Assembly: GCA_024291935.2 (NCBI GenBank)
Contig: CM044312.1
Span: 46,568,001 to 46,632,000, forward strand
DNA: 64,000 nt
Direction of reading: 5' to 3'
From: Okapia johnstoni
Taxonomy: Eukaryota; Chordata; Mammalia; Artiodactyla; Giraffidae
Position numbers and translations under genes: made by a program. Of this stretch, positions 24,001 through 36,000 are shown piece after piece (within the stretch, counting starts at the first letter, position 1; every line of letters begins with the position of its first letter). A model generated the notes under the pieces. The model was not told where the DNA came from, did not search any database, and saw only the letters and a program-made list of their open reading frames with translations.

Positions 24001-27000
24001 GGGTTCAAAAAGTCTTCTGCTTTCAACTTAATGTTAGACAAACCTTCTTTCTCTATTAATACTTCCAGAAAGCTGTATTGCAGAAGGAGAGTAATCAATT
24101 CCAGTAACATCAGAGAAATCAAATTTTGCAAGTTCAACCAGGAAAACACCAGTTCCAATATCAAGCACTGAAGCATCCAATGGAATCTTGTGTTTCTGCA
24201 TCCACCTTATTAGTCGAGTCCTACTCTCTTCTCCAAACCAGATTTCTCCTGTATCTCCATATTCTTGGAAAGTTTTCGGTTCTCTCTTATAGACAGCATC
24301 CCAATGCTCTCGGGTTCCTGGAGCAGATGGGACAAAGCCGTCCCCTCCAGGACTGCCCCCTGGGGACCGCACCATGGCTCCAGCGCCGCTGTCATCGTCC
24401 ATGCCCTCTACTAGTTTCTTAATTTGTAAGATAAGGGTAGTAGTTTTTCTAAAACAATAACTTATTTATTACTGCTGTTCCCTGTGCCACTTGAATCAGG
24501 TATGTATAATTTTGATATTAGCAGTTCTGTGTGTCCACCATCACAAATATATGGCTCACTAATCATGTCTTCTAGCCACCTGGTCCAGGTAGAGCCTCTT
24601 CAGTTAGGGAGATGTTTTTCAAAAAAAGATGTAGCTCTTGAATAGTATTTCTTTCCATACTAACATACAGACCAGCATGAGGACAAAGAATGCAAGGTAT
24701 AACTTGTACCAGGTTTATCTTTGGGGAATACTTCAGATGGGCTCTTTTTCAGGAGATGTTAGAAGCATTGGGAGATAGGGAATGAGGGACAGAACATCTT
24801 AGAGTTAAGATCACTGTCCCTAATAGGTTATGTGTCCTTGGGTATTAATGGTAACATTTCATGGACACTCACGGGCCAGCATAGTGCCAAGTGTCTTTAC
24901 AGGGCTTACCTCATTTGATACACATACAAGCCTTTGAGATTGTTATCTTCATGTTTTAAATTTATTTTATGGCTGTGCTGAGTCTTGGTTGCTGCACAGG
25001 TTTTTCTCTAGTTGTGGAGAGCAGGGGCTACTCTGTAGTTGCGGTGCATGGACTTCACATTGTTGTGACTTCTGTTGTGGAGCACATGCTTTAGGGTGTC
25101 TAGGCTTAAGTAGTTATGGCTTCCTGGCTCTAGAGCACAGACTCAATAGTTGTGGCGCACGGGCTTCATTGCTCCAAGGCATGTGGGATCTTCCCTGAAC
25201 CTGTCTCATGCATTGGCAGGTGGATTCTTTTACCATTGAGCCACCAGGGAAGCCTTATTATCTCCATTTTAAAGAGGAGGCAACAAAAATAACTTGTCTG
25301 AAGTCTTATAACTAGTAAGTGATCTTTTTCAGCAGTCTGACCTTACTTTCTGTGCTGTTAATCACTACAGCATACTGTGCTTGCAAAAACTACCTTTTTT
25401 GGAGTGCCCATCGTGGGTCAGGCACTCTGCCAAGTGCTGCTTTTATGTTTATTATCTAATTTAATCCTTCTAACTATTCTGAGAGAAAAAAACTGAGCCT
25501 TAGATCAGGGAAATCACTTACATGATGGTTTCCTTAAGCTTCTTTCAAATGTTTTTTGACCATGACACACAGAAATAAAAATTCTGTGATTTGACCCAGC
25601 AGAATTGCATGCAAATACATACTGAAACAAATTTTCATCAAGCAATACTTAGCCTTCATGCACTCTGATGCTTTCTAATTCTAATTAAAAAATAAATGTG
25701 GGTATGAATTACTAAATTGAATTAACACTTACTCTACTGGATTGTGACCTACAGTTTGAAAATACTCCTTTAGAGGCTAAAGATAGTAATACAAGATTCT
25801 TCCATCTTCAGTACTCTGGAATATCTAATCCTAGGTCAATCAGAATTATAGAACATATGTATAACCAAACCCTGTGGATGATGCATAATTTCTTGTGTGT
25901 GCACAGTCACATTGGACTCTTTGTTGTGGCCCTTTGGACTGTAGCCCACCAGGCTTTGCTGTCCATGGGATTTTTCAGGCAATACTGGAGTCAGTTGCCA
26001 TTTCCTCCTCCAAGGGGATCTTCCCGACCCAGGGATTGAACCTGAGTCTCTTGTGTCTCCTGCATTTAAGGTGGATTCCTTACCCACTGAGCCATCATGG
26101 AAGCCATGATATACTGGCAAATGTATATCTGGTATCTGTTGAAAACACATCTAATATTATTACCACAGTACAGTTCATCTGGAAAATAACAGACTGAGAT
26201 ATGTTCATGTTGTAAGTTGGAAATATTTTAGAGATTGATGGGATATAGGTGGTTATTTTGTATGTGTGAACACCTTAGGAATAAAGGTAAAAATAAATTT
26301 TTACAAAATTTACCATGCCTGTAGGCAAGACTTACTAAAGATGAGAGACTAGTGAAATTTAATTAGTGGATTTAAGGAAGAAGGAGAAATCTAATTAAAA
26401 AAAAAAACACTTAAATTTAAGGCATAAAATAACTTTTAAAAACTTAACGTTTAGTGAAATCAAAATTTAAATGAAACATAAGTTTTTATATTTTATCATA
26501 TGTGTACTAAGATTTTCCATGGGAAATTGGATATCAGATTGCATTTTAATACATAGAAGTTCTGCTGTTACAGATTTTTATAGCAGTAGGTTATAGCTTA
26601 ATAAAGAATTATAATAAAAATTTGATGTGCTTGTTAAAATGCCCATGATTTGTAAACATATTAATGCATGCTTTAACTTCAGGATGCAGTAAAAAACAAT
26701 ATGCTGTAAGATATCACTCATATTAAGCCACTTACTTTATAATATCTACTTTTTTGTTGTTTTCCTTTAGGTTGGATGGAGTACTGCTCGTGATTATTAC
26801 ACGTTTTTATGGTCCCCTATGCCTGAACATTATGTAGAAGGATCAACAGTCAATTGTGTGTTAGCATTTCAAGGTAAGAAATGAAAACAGAACTCGATGA
26901 AATTAGATGTTTTATTGCCATTAAAAATGTTGTACCCTGTTGTAATTATCTGCTTAAGTGTGTCCAGTGACTAAAGTTGAATTAGTATCTGTCTTTATCA

Positions 27001-30000
27001 AAAGTCATAGAATGTAAATATCTAGTGACGGTCTCATGATACTTTATGTAGACAATTAAACATTGTTTTCCTTATTTCTTCGTTGAAGTCTTTTGATCAC
27101 TTTTTTTCAAATGAGAAAATAATGCTGTTACTGATACTAGATAGACAGATTAAAGGTGAGAAAAATATTCTGTATGAAAATCACAAAGATGATTAATGGG
27201 ATTTATAGAGTAGAAATTCTATAGGGAAAGTTGCCTATAAAAATGGATGTGAATAATGCAAAATTCGTTTTGTCTTAGCTTGGCATTATATACAGAGTTT
27301 AAAAAATACTTTTGAGGAAGATAGACCTAGTATTGTCCCTCCCCCCACATTCCACCTTCACAAAGTGATGGCTAGAGCTCCAGCATCCCTCCTGTGGCCA
27401 TGAGGTAGAAGGCCAAGACAAGCACATATATGTTTGTGTTGACATGCCTGAGCTCCCAAATCAAGGTCAGCTGGCAATTGCCTTCAGATTTCTTGTTATG
27501 TAAAAAAAAAAAAAAAAAATACACCCTGTTGCTTTATGTTTTAAAAACAAAACAATTTTATTTAGAAATCTGTAACAATTTGCTGAAGAGTGATTTTTGT
27601 ATTAAAATTGAACTGACTTCAGATTGTATTAAAGCTCTTCTTAGTCTTATTTATATTGTGGACTGTTTTTGCTCTGGGGAAGCTAATGGACTGTCTCAAT
27701 ATAATATTTTAATACACATAAAGTCACCTATATGGATGTAACAGCTTATTCATTCATTCATCTATTAATATCTTGGTTGCTTCCAAGTTTTGGCAGTTGT
27801 GACTAAAGCTGGTATAAACATCCATGCACAGGTTTTTGTGTGGATGTGTAAGTTTTCAGCTTATTTGGATAAATATCAGAGTATGATTGCTGGTATGATA
27901 GGAATATATTTTGAAATACATTCTTCCCATGTAGCACTAGTGGTAAAGAACCTGCTTGCCAATGCAGGGGATGTAAAGAGACGTGTGTTTGATCCTGCAT
28001 TGGCAGGCGGGTTCTTTACCACTAGTGCTACATGGGAAGAGAAGCTTCTTTTTCTGAATTTCCCCTAGAGAAGGACATGGCAACCCACTCCAGTATTCTT
28101 GCCTGGAGAATCCCATGGACAGAGGAGCCTGGTTGGCTACAGTCCATAGGGTTGCAAAGAGTTGGACACGACTGAAGCGACTTAGCATGCATTGGTAAGA
28201 AATCATCAAACTTTTTCCAAAGTGGCAATATTTATATTCCCACCAGCAATGAGAGAGAGTTGTTGTGGATTACATCTTTGCCAGCATTAGATGGTGGTAG
28301 TGTTTTGGCTTTTGGTGGTTTATGTTTTTAAAAAAACTTAACAAGGTTTATCAGTTGGCAATGTGATCACATGTAGCTTGCATACATATTAATTGAAAAA
28401 GTTTCCTTATGTACTGTGACAGGAAACGTATATTCAGAGGATAAAATTTGTTCTTGTAATAAAGACAAAGATTTAGGTCCTCAAAGATGTTTTATAGGTT
28501 AAGAAATTTACAAATTATATATGTAGTTTATCTTTTAGTTCATGGTCTTTTTTTAGATGATCAAATTCAAATGTGTATATTGAAACTGATTGTGTTATGA
28601 GATATTTGTTATTCAAAGTTGTGGCTTTATTTCTGGTAATTTTTCATGTGATTACTTTTCTTAGAATAAGAAACTTAACAGAATTTGTTATAGTGACTAA
28701 TGAATTTGCTTATTTATGACAGCAAAAAGTTTAAAAGCACTTTAAAAAAGAGAAATGCATCCAGTTTATTTCTATTTATACTGTAAAAGCATTTTCTTGG
28801 GAGCTAATTTACATGTTTTTGAAAATTCATCATAATTTTTACTTTGAAATTCAGAAAGAGAAGCTTCTGCTTGCCCAGGACTTGTTTGTCATATAGTGAA
28901 CTCAAGATAGAATCATGAAAAACTTGGTTATATGATATTAGAGGTAGGAGGAATTTTAAGCATAATCCAGATAATTTTGCTCATTTTGTGGAGTAGTGAT
29001 GAGAATCCTGAAATGCAAAACTCAGAACAGCTAATAAAATATGCATAGGTATAATTATTTTCCTAAAGGAACCCTTATTTATTTACTATAATTTGATTGC
29101 TAATGTTGCAGGCTATAAAATTTAACTTGGAGTTTGGTTTTTACTTTTTCCTGTTTTCAGTGTTATTGATCTAATGAGATCTCTTTCTAGGTAGCTTTAA
29201 ATATCAACTCTGAATAACTATATTTTGTATCTTAAATGGTATTGAACCATTTTTAAATTTTTTCTGTACCGGTCTTCAGTGTTTTGTGTGGGCTGTCTTT
29301 AGTTAGGTAAGCAGGGAGGGGCTGTTCTTTGTTGCAGTGTGCAGGCTTCCCATTGCGGTGGCTTCCCTTGTTGTGGGAGCACAGACTCTAGGAGAGTGGG
29401 CTTCAGTGATTGCAGCATGTGGTTCAGTAGTTGTAGCTTGAGGGCTCTAGAGCACGGGTTCAGTAATTGTGGCACATGGGCTTAGTTGCTCTGTAGTATG
29501 TGGAATCTTCCCAGACTAGGGACTGAACCTATGTCCACTGCACCACCAGAGAAATCATGAGCTATGTTTTCTAGTGAGTTTTTTTTTGTGATATTAAAAA
29601 AAGCAGACCTTGAATATCTAGTCTGTAGAATTTCTAATGCCATGATACCAGAGCTGCTTGCTGCTGTTAAGTCACTTCATTTGTGTCCAACTCTGTGCGA
29701 CCCCATAGACGGCAGCCCACCAGGCTTCTCTGTCCCTGGGATTCTCCAAGCAAGAATACTGGAGTGGGTTGCCATTTCCTTCTCCAGTGCATGCTTGCAT
29801 GCACGCTAAGTCGCTTCAGTCATGTCCAAACGAGAGCTGCTTAGTCAAACTGTATTTTTGTTTTCTGTTCAAGCTTTTAAAGTAAATGTAGTGGCCATTT
29901 GCAAAGTTACTCAGCCACAGATTAATAAATTTAGTAGAAGGTATTAAGAGGATGGAGTTTTTAAAAACTTCAAAAATTTATTGCTAGATAAATTTATTGT

Positions 30001-33000
30001 GGTTTGCAGGATGTTAGTTCCCCAACCAGAGGTGGAACCCATGCCCCCTGCACTGGAAATGCACATCCTAACCACTGGATCCATAGGGAATTCTGTTATT
30101 TTTAAAAATAACTTTGTAGTTTGAAATAAGTTTAGATGTACAGTTGCAAAAATAGTATACAGAATTTTCATCTACCCTTCAGTGAGCTTCCCTTAGTGTT
30201 GACATGTTGTATAACCGTTTATTTTTTAAAAAAAGAAATTTAACACTGGTACAACACTATTGACTACAGTAGTACAGACTTTATTCATATTTCACTAGTG
30301 TTTCCAGTAGTTTTCCTTTTTTCTGTTCCTGGACCTAGTCCATAATCCCACATTGTATTTAGTTGTCATATCATCTTCCTCTTGTCCAGTTTGTGATAGT
30401 TCCTCATTCTGTCCTTGTTGTTCATGACCTTTCATTTTTGAAGAGTACTTTTCAGTTTTGTTTTGGTAGAATGTTCCTCATTTTGAGTTTTTCTGATCAT
30501 TTCTTGTGATTAGATTGAAGCTATACATTTTCAGGAAGATTACCATGAAAGTGATGTATTCTTTTCAGTGCATTGTACTAGAGATTACTTGATGTCTGAA
30601 TGTCTGATTTCTAGTAATGTTAGTTTTGATCACTTGATTAAGGTAATGTCTGCTGGATTTCTCTACATTAAAGTAGTTTTCTCTTTGTAATTTAATGAAT
30701 ATTATGGGGAGCAACTTTGAGATAAGCAAATGTTGTTTCACCTCAAACTTTGACTCATTAATTTTAGTATCCATCAGTGGATCTTACCTACAACAGTTAC
30801 TGTTGTTGTGTTTGTCTGATGATGCCTTTTTATTCTCATTTCTTGTACATTATTTGTTGGAATTATTATGTTAGGAAGAGTTGTCCTCTTCTCCATGGAT
30901 TCATGGAAATTTATTTTCTTCTGTGGGATAAAGTCTAATGTAATCATTTTTTTGTTGCTCAAATTGTTTTAGCTTTCTTTGGCAATTGGAAGCTCTGTCA
31001 GATGGGCTCCCGTGGTTTTTGACACCCTCCTCCTCCAGTTCTTTTAAGAACTTCTGTCTTACTTTCAAGAACCACCAGATATTTCAGGCAAATACTATAT
31101 TTTCTCTCCTCCCCGCCCCCATGGACAAAGATCAGCTAGTTCTTAAAGAAGGACGTCAAGTGAAATTGATATCATAATAATAAAGGCTAAAATTTTCAAG
31201 ATATGAAGTAATAATAGGCATGGTGAATACAGACTTCTGGGTCAGAATCAATATTAAAGATAAGGTGAATAGATTCATCTATGTCTTTCATTTCACTATC
31301 ATTGAGTGCTTTCTTTTTTCAAGTCATTCTGGGAGATTTCAGCATTTTCATGTTTATTAATATTCTGCTCTCAGCATTTCTGAGGTTTATGTGTATGTGC
31401 TCAGCTGTGTCCCAACTCTTTGCAACCTCATGGACGGTAGCCCACCAGGCTCCTCTGTGGGTTGCCATTTCTTCCTCCAGGGATGGATATTGCCTATAAA
31501 GCCATATATGTAATGGTAATGCAAAGGATACTGTGGAGGATTTTTTTTTTCATTTAATTCAATTTTTATTTATTTGTATGCACCAGATCTTAGTTGCAAA
31601 ACACTATATATTTAGTTGTGGCATGTGGGATCCAGTTTCCTGACCAGGGATCTAAGCCGGGTCCTCTACATTGAGAGCTCGGAGTTCTAGCCATTGGACC
31701 ACCTGGGGAGTCCTGATTTTTTTTTTTTTTTCTTTTTTTTCCCCTTTTTACATGTAAAAAATACCATGGGAGCTTTGGAGAGGAGGTAAAGATTAATTTT
31801 GAGCTGTAATCCAGCAAAATTTAAGAGGGTAGCAGTTGAGCTAAAGAAGAAAGGAACAAATATTGAAAACATTTGTCAGATAGTGGGCTAGATGGTATAC
31901 ATAATCCATGATACTTTGAAGCTTTGAGATAGCTGGCTTCAGATGTCTTTTACAGATAAGAAACTGGGGCTCAGGGAGGTTAAATATATAATAATTAGTG
32001 GTAGAGCTGGGATTCCAGAATAAATATGTGTAGTTCCAAAGCTTATTTTTGTTCTGCACAAGTAGACCTCAACCTCTTTTTGCCCTTACACAATTCACAT
32101 ATGTGGTATATTCCTTCTGTTAATATCTCTCCTTTGCATTTAATGTCATTTGAGGGAACATTTCTTTAATTGATATATTCCTACCCCTAGTCCTCCTAGG
32201 TTTTTATGCTTACTCTTTCATTGCTCCTCCTCCAGCCTCTTTCTCATTGAAAACTACATACTTGACTCTCCAAGATGAATTGGTTTTATCCAAGTGAAAA
32301 TACAGGGAAAGAACATTCTGAAAGTGTAATCTTAGACCTAAGAAAAATATGGGCATATTTAGGGAAGAAGGAAGAGTCTAGTTTTGATAGACGATTTATG
32401 AAGGAGGAAAGAGAGTGTCTAGAAGCAAGGTCAGTAATAAGAGGAGATGGCAAGATTTGTTAAATACAAATAATTTTATAACAATAAATAATAATTTTTT
32501 TGTTTATACTCCTTTTAGGATATTACCTTCCAAATGATGATGGAGAGTTTTATCAGTTCTGTTATGTTACCCATAAGGGCGAAATTCGTGGAGCAAGTAC
32601 ACCTTTTCAGTTTCGAGCTGCTTCTCCAGTTGAAGAGCTGCTCACTATGGAAGATGAAGGAAATTCTGATATGTTGGTGGTGACCACAAAAGCTGGCCTT
32701 CTTGAGGTAGGTACCAACAGTGATTAATATTTTGGAGTCATTGCACCAAAGAAAATTACTGTGTAGAGGTATAAAAAATGCCATGTGTCTTAATTTTTAG
32801 TACTTATTGAAAAGGGAAAACTAGAACATCATTCATATTTTAAGATATTGCTCAATGTCTTTACCCTAAACCTAGCAAATTATAATGTTATTTTTGAGTT
32901 TCTGTGAAAACATAATTGGTTCAGTATACATTTTTGATTAATTTACATTCCTATTTAGTCTACAAGTCATTACTTATTCTTTATACTCACATGGATTTTT

Positions 33001-36000
33001 ATATGTAAATCTCTTTTATGTCTTTGATTTTATTTACCTTCAAAAACAAACTGAAGAAAAAAGACGAGATTATAGATACTGTACAGTTGAATTAAGAAAG
33101 TTAGAAGGAACCTATAACTTTTATTGTGAATTTTTTCATATATTCCCTTCCTCCTTCCAGAAATTCCTCTCTTATCTTAAATAAAGAAATGTAACTTTTA
33201 TAGGGTGACTAAAACATTTTGTGGTGACGACTGCCTGATGATCAAGGTTTTTAGCCTGGTATTTGAACGCTAGTCAAAGATGCTGAAATAGGCCTAGCTC
33301 TTACAAAGAATGCAGTGTTTATATTGGAGTTTTTTGAATACTTGTTAGACCACCCTGATTTCAGAATACCTCCAACAGAAAAGCAACAGGCATTTTGGCC
33401 TCTACCTCTCTTTTGTGCTCCCAAGTAAATTGGGACATTGCACAGTTTAGTTCTCTTTTTCCTACTCTTAAAATGTACTTTGTACTTTATAGAGAAAATT
33501 TAAATTTCTGTCTCTTAGGTAAATGTTTCTGAGATAAAGTATTTATAGTCTGAACAATTTTTTGACAATCTTTTAAATTTCTACATTCATGAAAATCTTT
33601 AGAGAGTTTACTAAAAATGCACCAAATTAGTACAAGTGTGAGACATTATTTAGGGCACTGTTGGCATTACAAATGATTGAGGAACAGTTCTTCAGTTTGT
33701 GAACCTTGATGGGATCTTAGGTGTTTAAAAAATAGATACTTTGGGAGTAGTGTGGGTTATTTTAAGTAGGGACTACCCATTGTGTGTGAGAAAATTATTG
33801 TTAAGTTTCTTAGCTATAATAATTGTAGTGGCTAAATACGAGACTGTACTTATTAGGTGATAGCTTGCCTTGTGCACTTAGGAGTGAAGTGTCTGCATTT
33901 ATGTTTCAAATGCTTTAGCAAAAAAAAATTACATAAACTTACATATCTATGTATTTATAAAATAAACATGGCGAAGTAATAATTATGGGTGAATGGAGGT
34001 TCATTGTAAAATATTAACCATTTTGTATGCTTGAAAGATACCAGAATACAAAGTTGGGGGCAGGAATTGGACTTCTATACAATTTTATCTAACTTTAGTT
34101 AAAAATTTCTGTTTTTTCTGCTTAAGATTCAGTGAACTCTTTAGAAAGTATATGTCAATTAAATGAATCACTGGGAAATAGTAGTTCTTTTATGATGTTT
34201 CTGTCATACTGGGTCAAGGTGAATCTTTTAAGCTGCCAGAAAGTTTAGAGTCAAAAATAATTTAAAAAAAAAATAGGTAGACTAAAAAGAAATTCAGTGA
34301 ATACATAAACTTTTCTCTTTTGAGGGCATTTACTCTAGTCATTTTCATTTAGTCTAATGGAAGAGATAGATGGGGCATTTAAAAATTTTCCAGCTCTTTA
34401 ACTTTCGTAAGAGCCATTTTAGTATTTAAATAATTAGTTTGTTTCCATGACCCTGGAAAATTGACTTGGGGTGTACCGGGGGAAAACTTTTTTATTTAGC
34501 TAAATGTATAATGCCTCTGTTGTGAGTCTCCATTCTTCTTCCCCTGTTAGAATCAGACTACTTGTGAAAGAAAGATATTGACCATATTATTTATTTTCTA
34601 TTTTAGGTCCCTTAATTTGGTAATTTTTAGAATACTGGAGTTCCTGAACTAAGTTAACTATTAGGGTTCATGTAAGAGTCAGTTATATTGTTAAAGTCTG
34701 CATTTTTTCCTAAAATTTGCATTTACTTACAAAGTTTGTTTTAATTTACCTAAATAGAGGCTGTTTTGTACATACAGAAACTTATTTCTTAGTATCTTAT
34801 TGAAATTTATTATTAATTGGAGGATGATTGCTTTATATTGTGTTGGCTTCCACATATATCAGCATGAATCAGTCATAGGTATACATTTGTTGCCGTCTCC
34901 CACCCCTAAGACCTTATTTAAAGAACCCAAACTTCATAGTAATCCCATAGGTGAAGGCCTTAATGTAACACACAAGGAAATTCTTAATAAATTCAAAGAT
35001 TTCCATTCAAGAAGAGGTACATATTTTTCTCATTGATCATTACCCAAGATAAGAAAAGTCCAGAATTGCCACTTTTCATGGATTTCCATTCAAGAAGAGG
35101 TACATATTTTTTCTCCTTGATTTTTTACCCAAAATAAGAAAAGCCCAGAATTGTCACTCATGAAACTAAATATGCCTTATTTTTAGTACTGATCTGAAAA
35201 GTGATTAGCAGGCAACTTCATAATAAAATTCATTACTTCTGTACCTGCCTTCTTGTAATGTTTTCTTCTTTGCCCAATCAAAAATGGTTTACATTTTTGA
35301 TTCATGAATTTTCTTTTCTTTTTTTTTTTTTAATTTTAATTGGAGGCTAATTACAATATTGTAGCAGTTTTTGCCATACATTGACAGATTCATGAACTTT
35401 TAACTGAAGACAAAGGGGTTTGATTCATATGAAGAAGACAGTATGTAAAAGTTCTTTCTACAAATTTCTTCATTATTTTTTTGAAATGGAAAACTGAATT
35501 TGTAATATATTGTAGGATTATAAACAATTTGAATTTTCTGTTTTATAGTTGAAAATTGAGAAAACCATGAAAGAAAAAGAAGAACTGTTGAAGTTAATTG
35601 CTGTTCTGGAAAAGGAAACAGCACAACTTCGAGAACAAGTTGGAAGAATGGAAAGAGAACTTAACCATGAGAAAGAAAGATGTGATCAGTTGCAAGCAGA
35701 ACAAAAGGTTAGTTGTGTCCTATGTAACTGATTGGAGTTATATTGTCTGAAATCCACTTTTTTCAGGAACTGAACCAATTAAAATGAGTGAAGATCCCTA
35801 GTTGAAAAATGCATTTGGATAGATATTTGTACAGGGATAGGTCAAATCCTGTCAACCTTCTGCCACAGCCTCTTTTATGTTGTGAATGGTTAAAATACTT
35901 TTGATATTTTTTGTATCAGGCTTGTGACATAGTCCCTGACAGCTATTTCTAGATGCTTTACATCTAATTGTAGAATACATGATTGATGGTGGGGAGATGG

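Larger units (their letters stand above)
18043..26770 (+). other. TAX1BP1 intron 2
   Basis: GT at 18043 and AG at 26770. It holds the listed SINEs, a BovB/SINE chimera, the EEF1AKMT2 pseudogene and MIRs. Stretches 18050-19330, 19620-20880, 21300-23200, 24430-24830 and 26110-26770 contain no exon. Parts of 20225-21780 look like diverged L1 3' sequence, but I cannot define elements there. Confidence 0.8.
26874..32518 (+). other. TAX1BP1 intron 3
   Basis: GT at 26874 and AG at 32518. It contains the palindromic SINE, further SINEs, an old L1 3' region and a MIR. Stretches 26880-27740, 28210-29280 and 32050-32510 hold nothing I can name. Confidence 0.85.
32707..35548 (+). other. TAX1BP1 intron 4
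   Basis: GT at 32707 and AG at 35548. Mostly unique AT-rich sequence. Apart from the 83-bp tandem duplication and a tiny L1 fragment listed here, nothing is recognised. Confidence 0.85.

Noticed and set aside
24034..24402. 122-codon minus-strand frame with clear methyltransferase similarity as a functional gene
   Set aside because: Intronless, with a broken SAM motif, a frameshift and a poly(A) remnant: a processed pseudogene.
32275..32463. 62-codon frame just before exon 4 as an extra exon
   Set aside because: Exon 3 joins exon 4 exactly within the known protein. The frame matches nothing I recognise.
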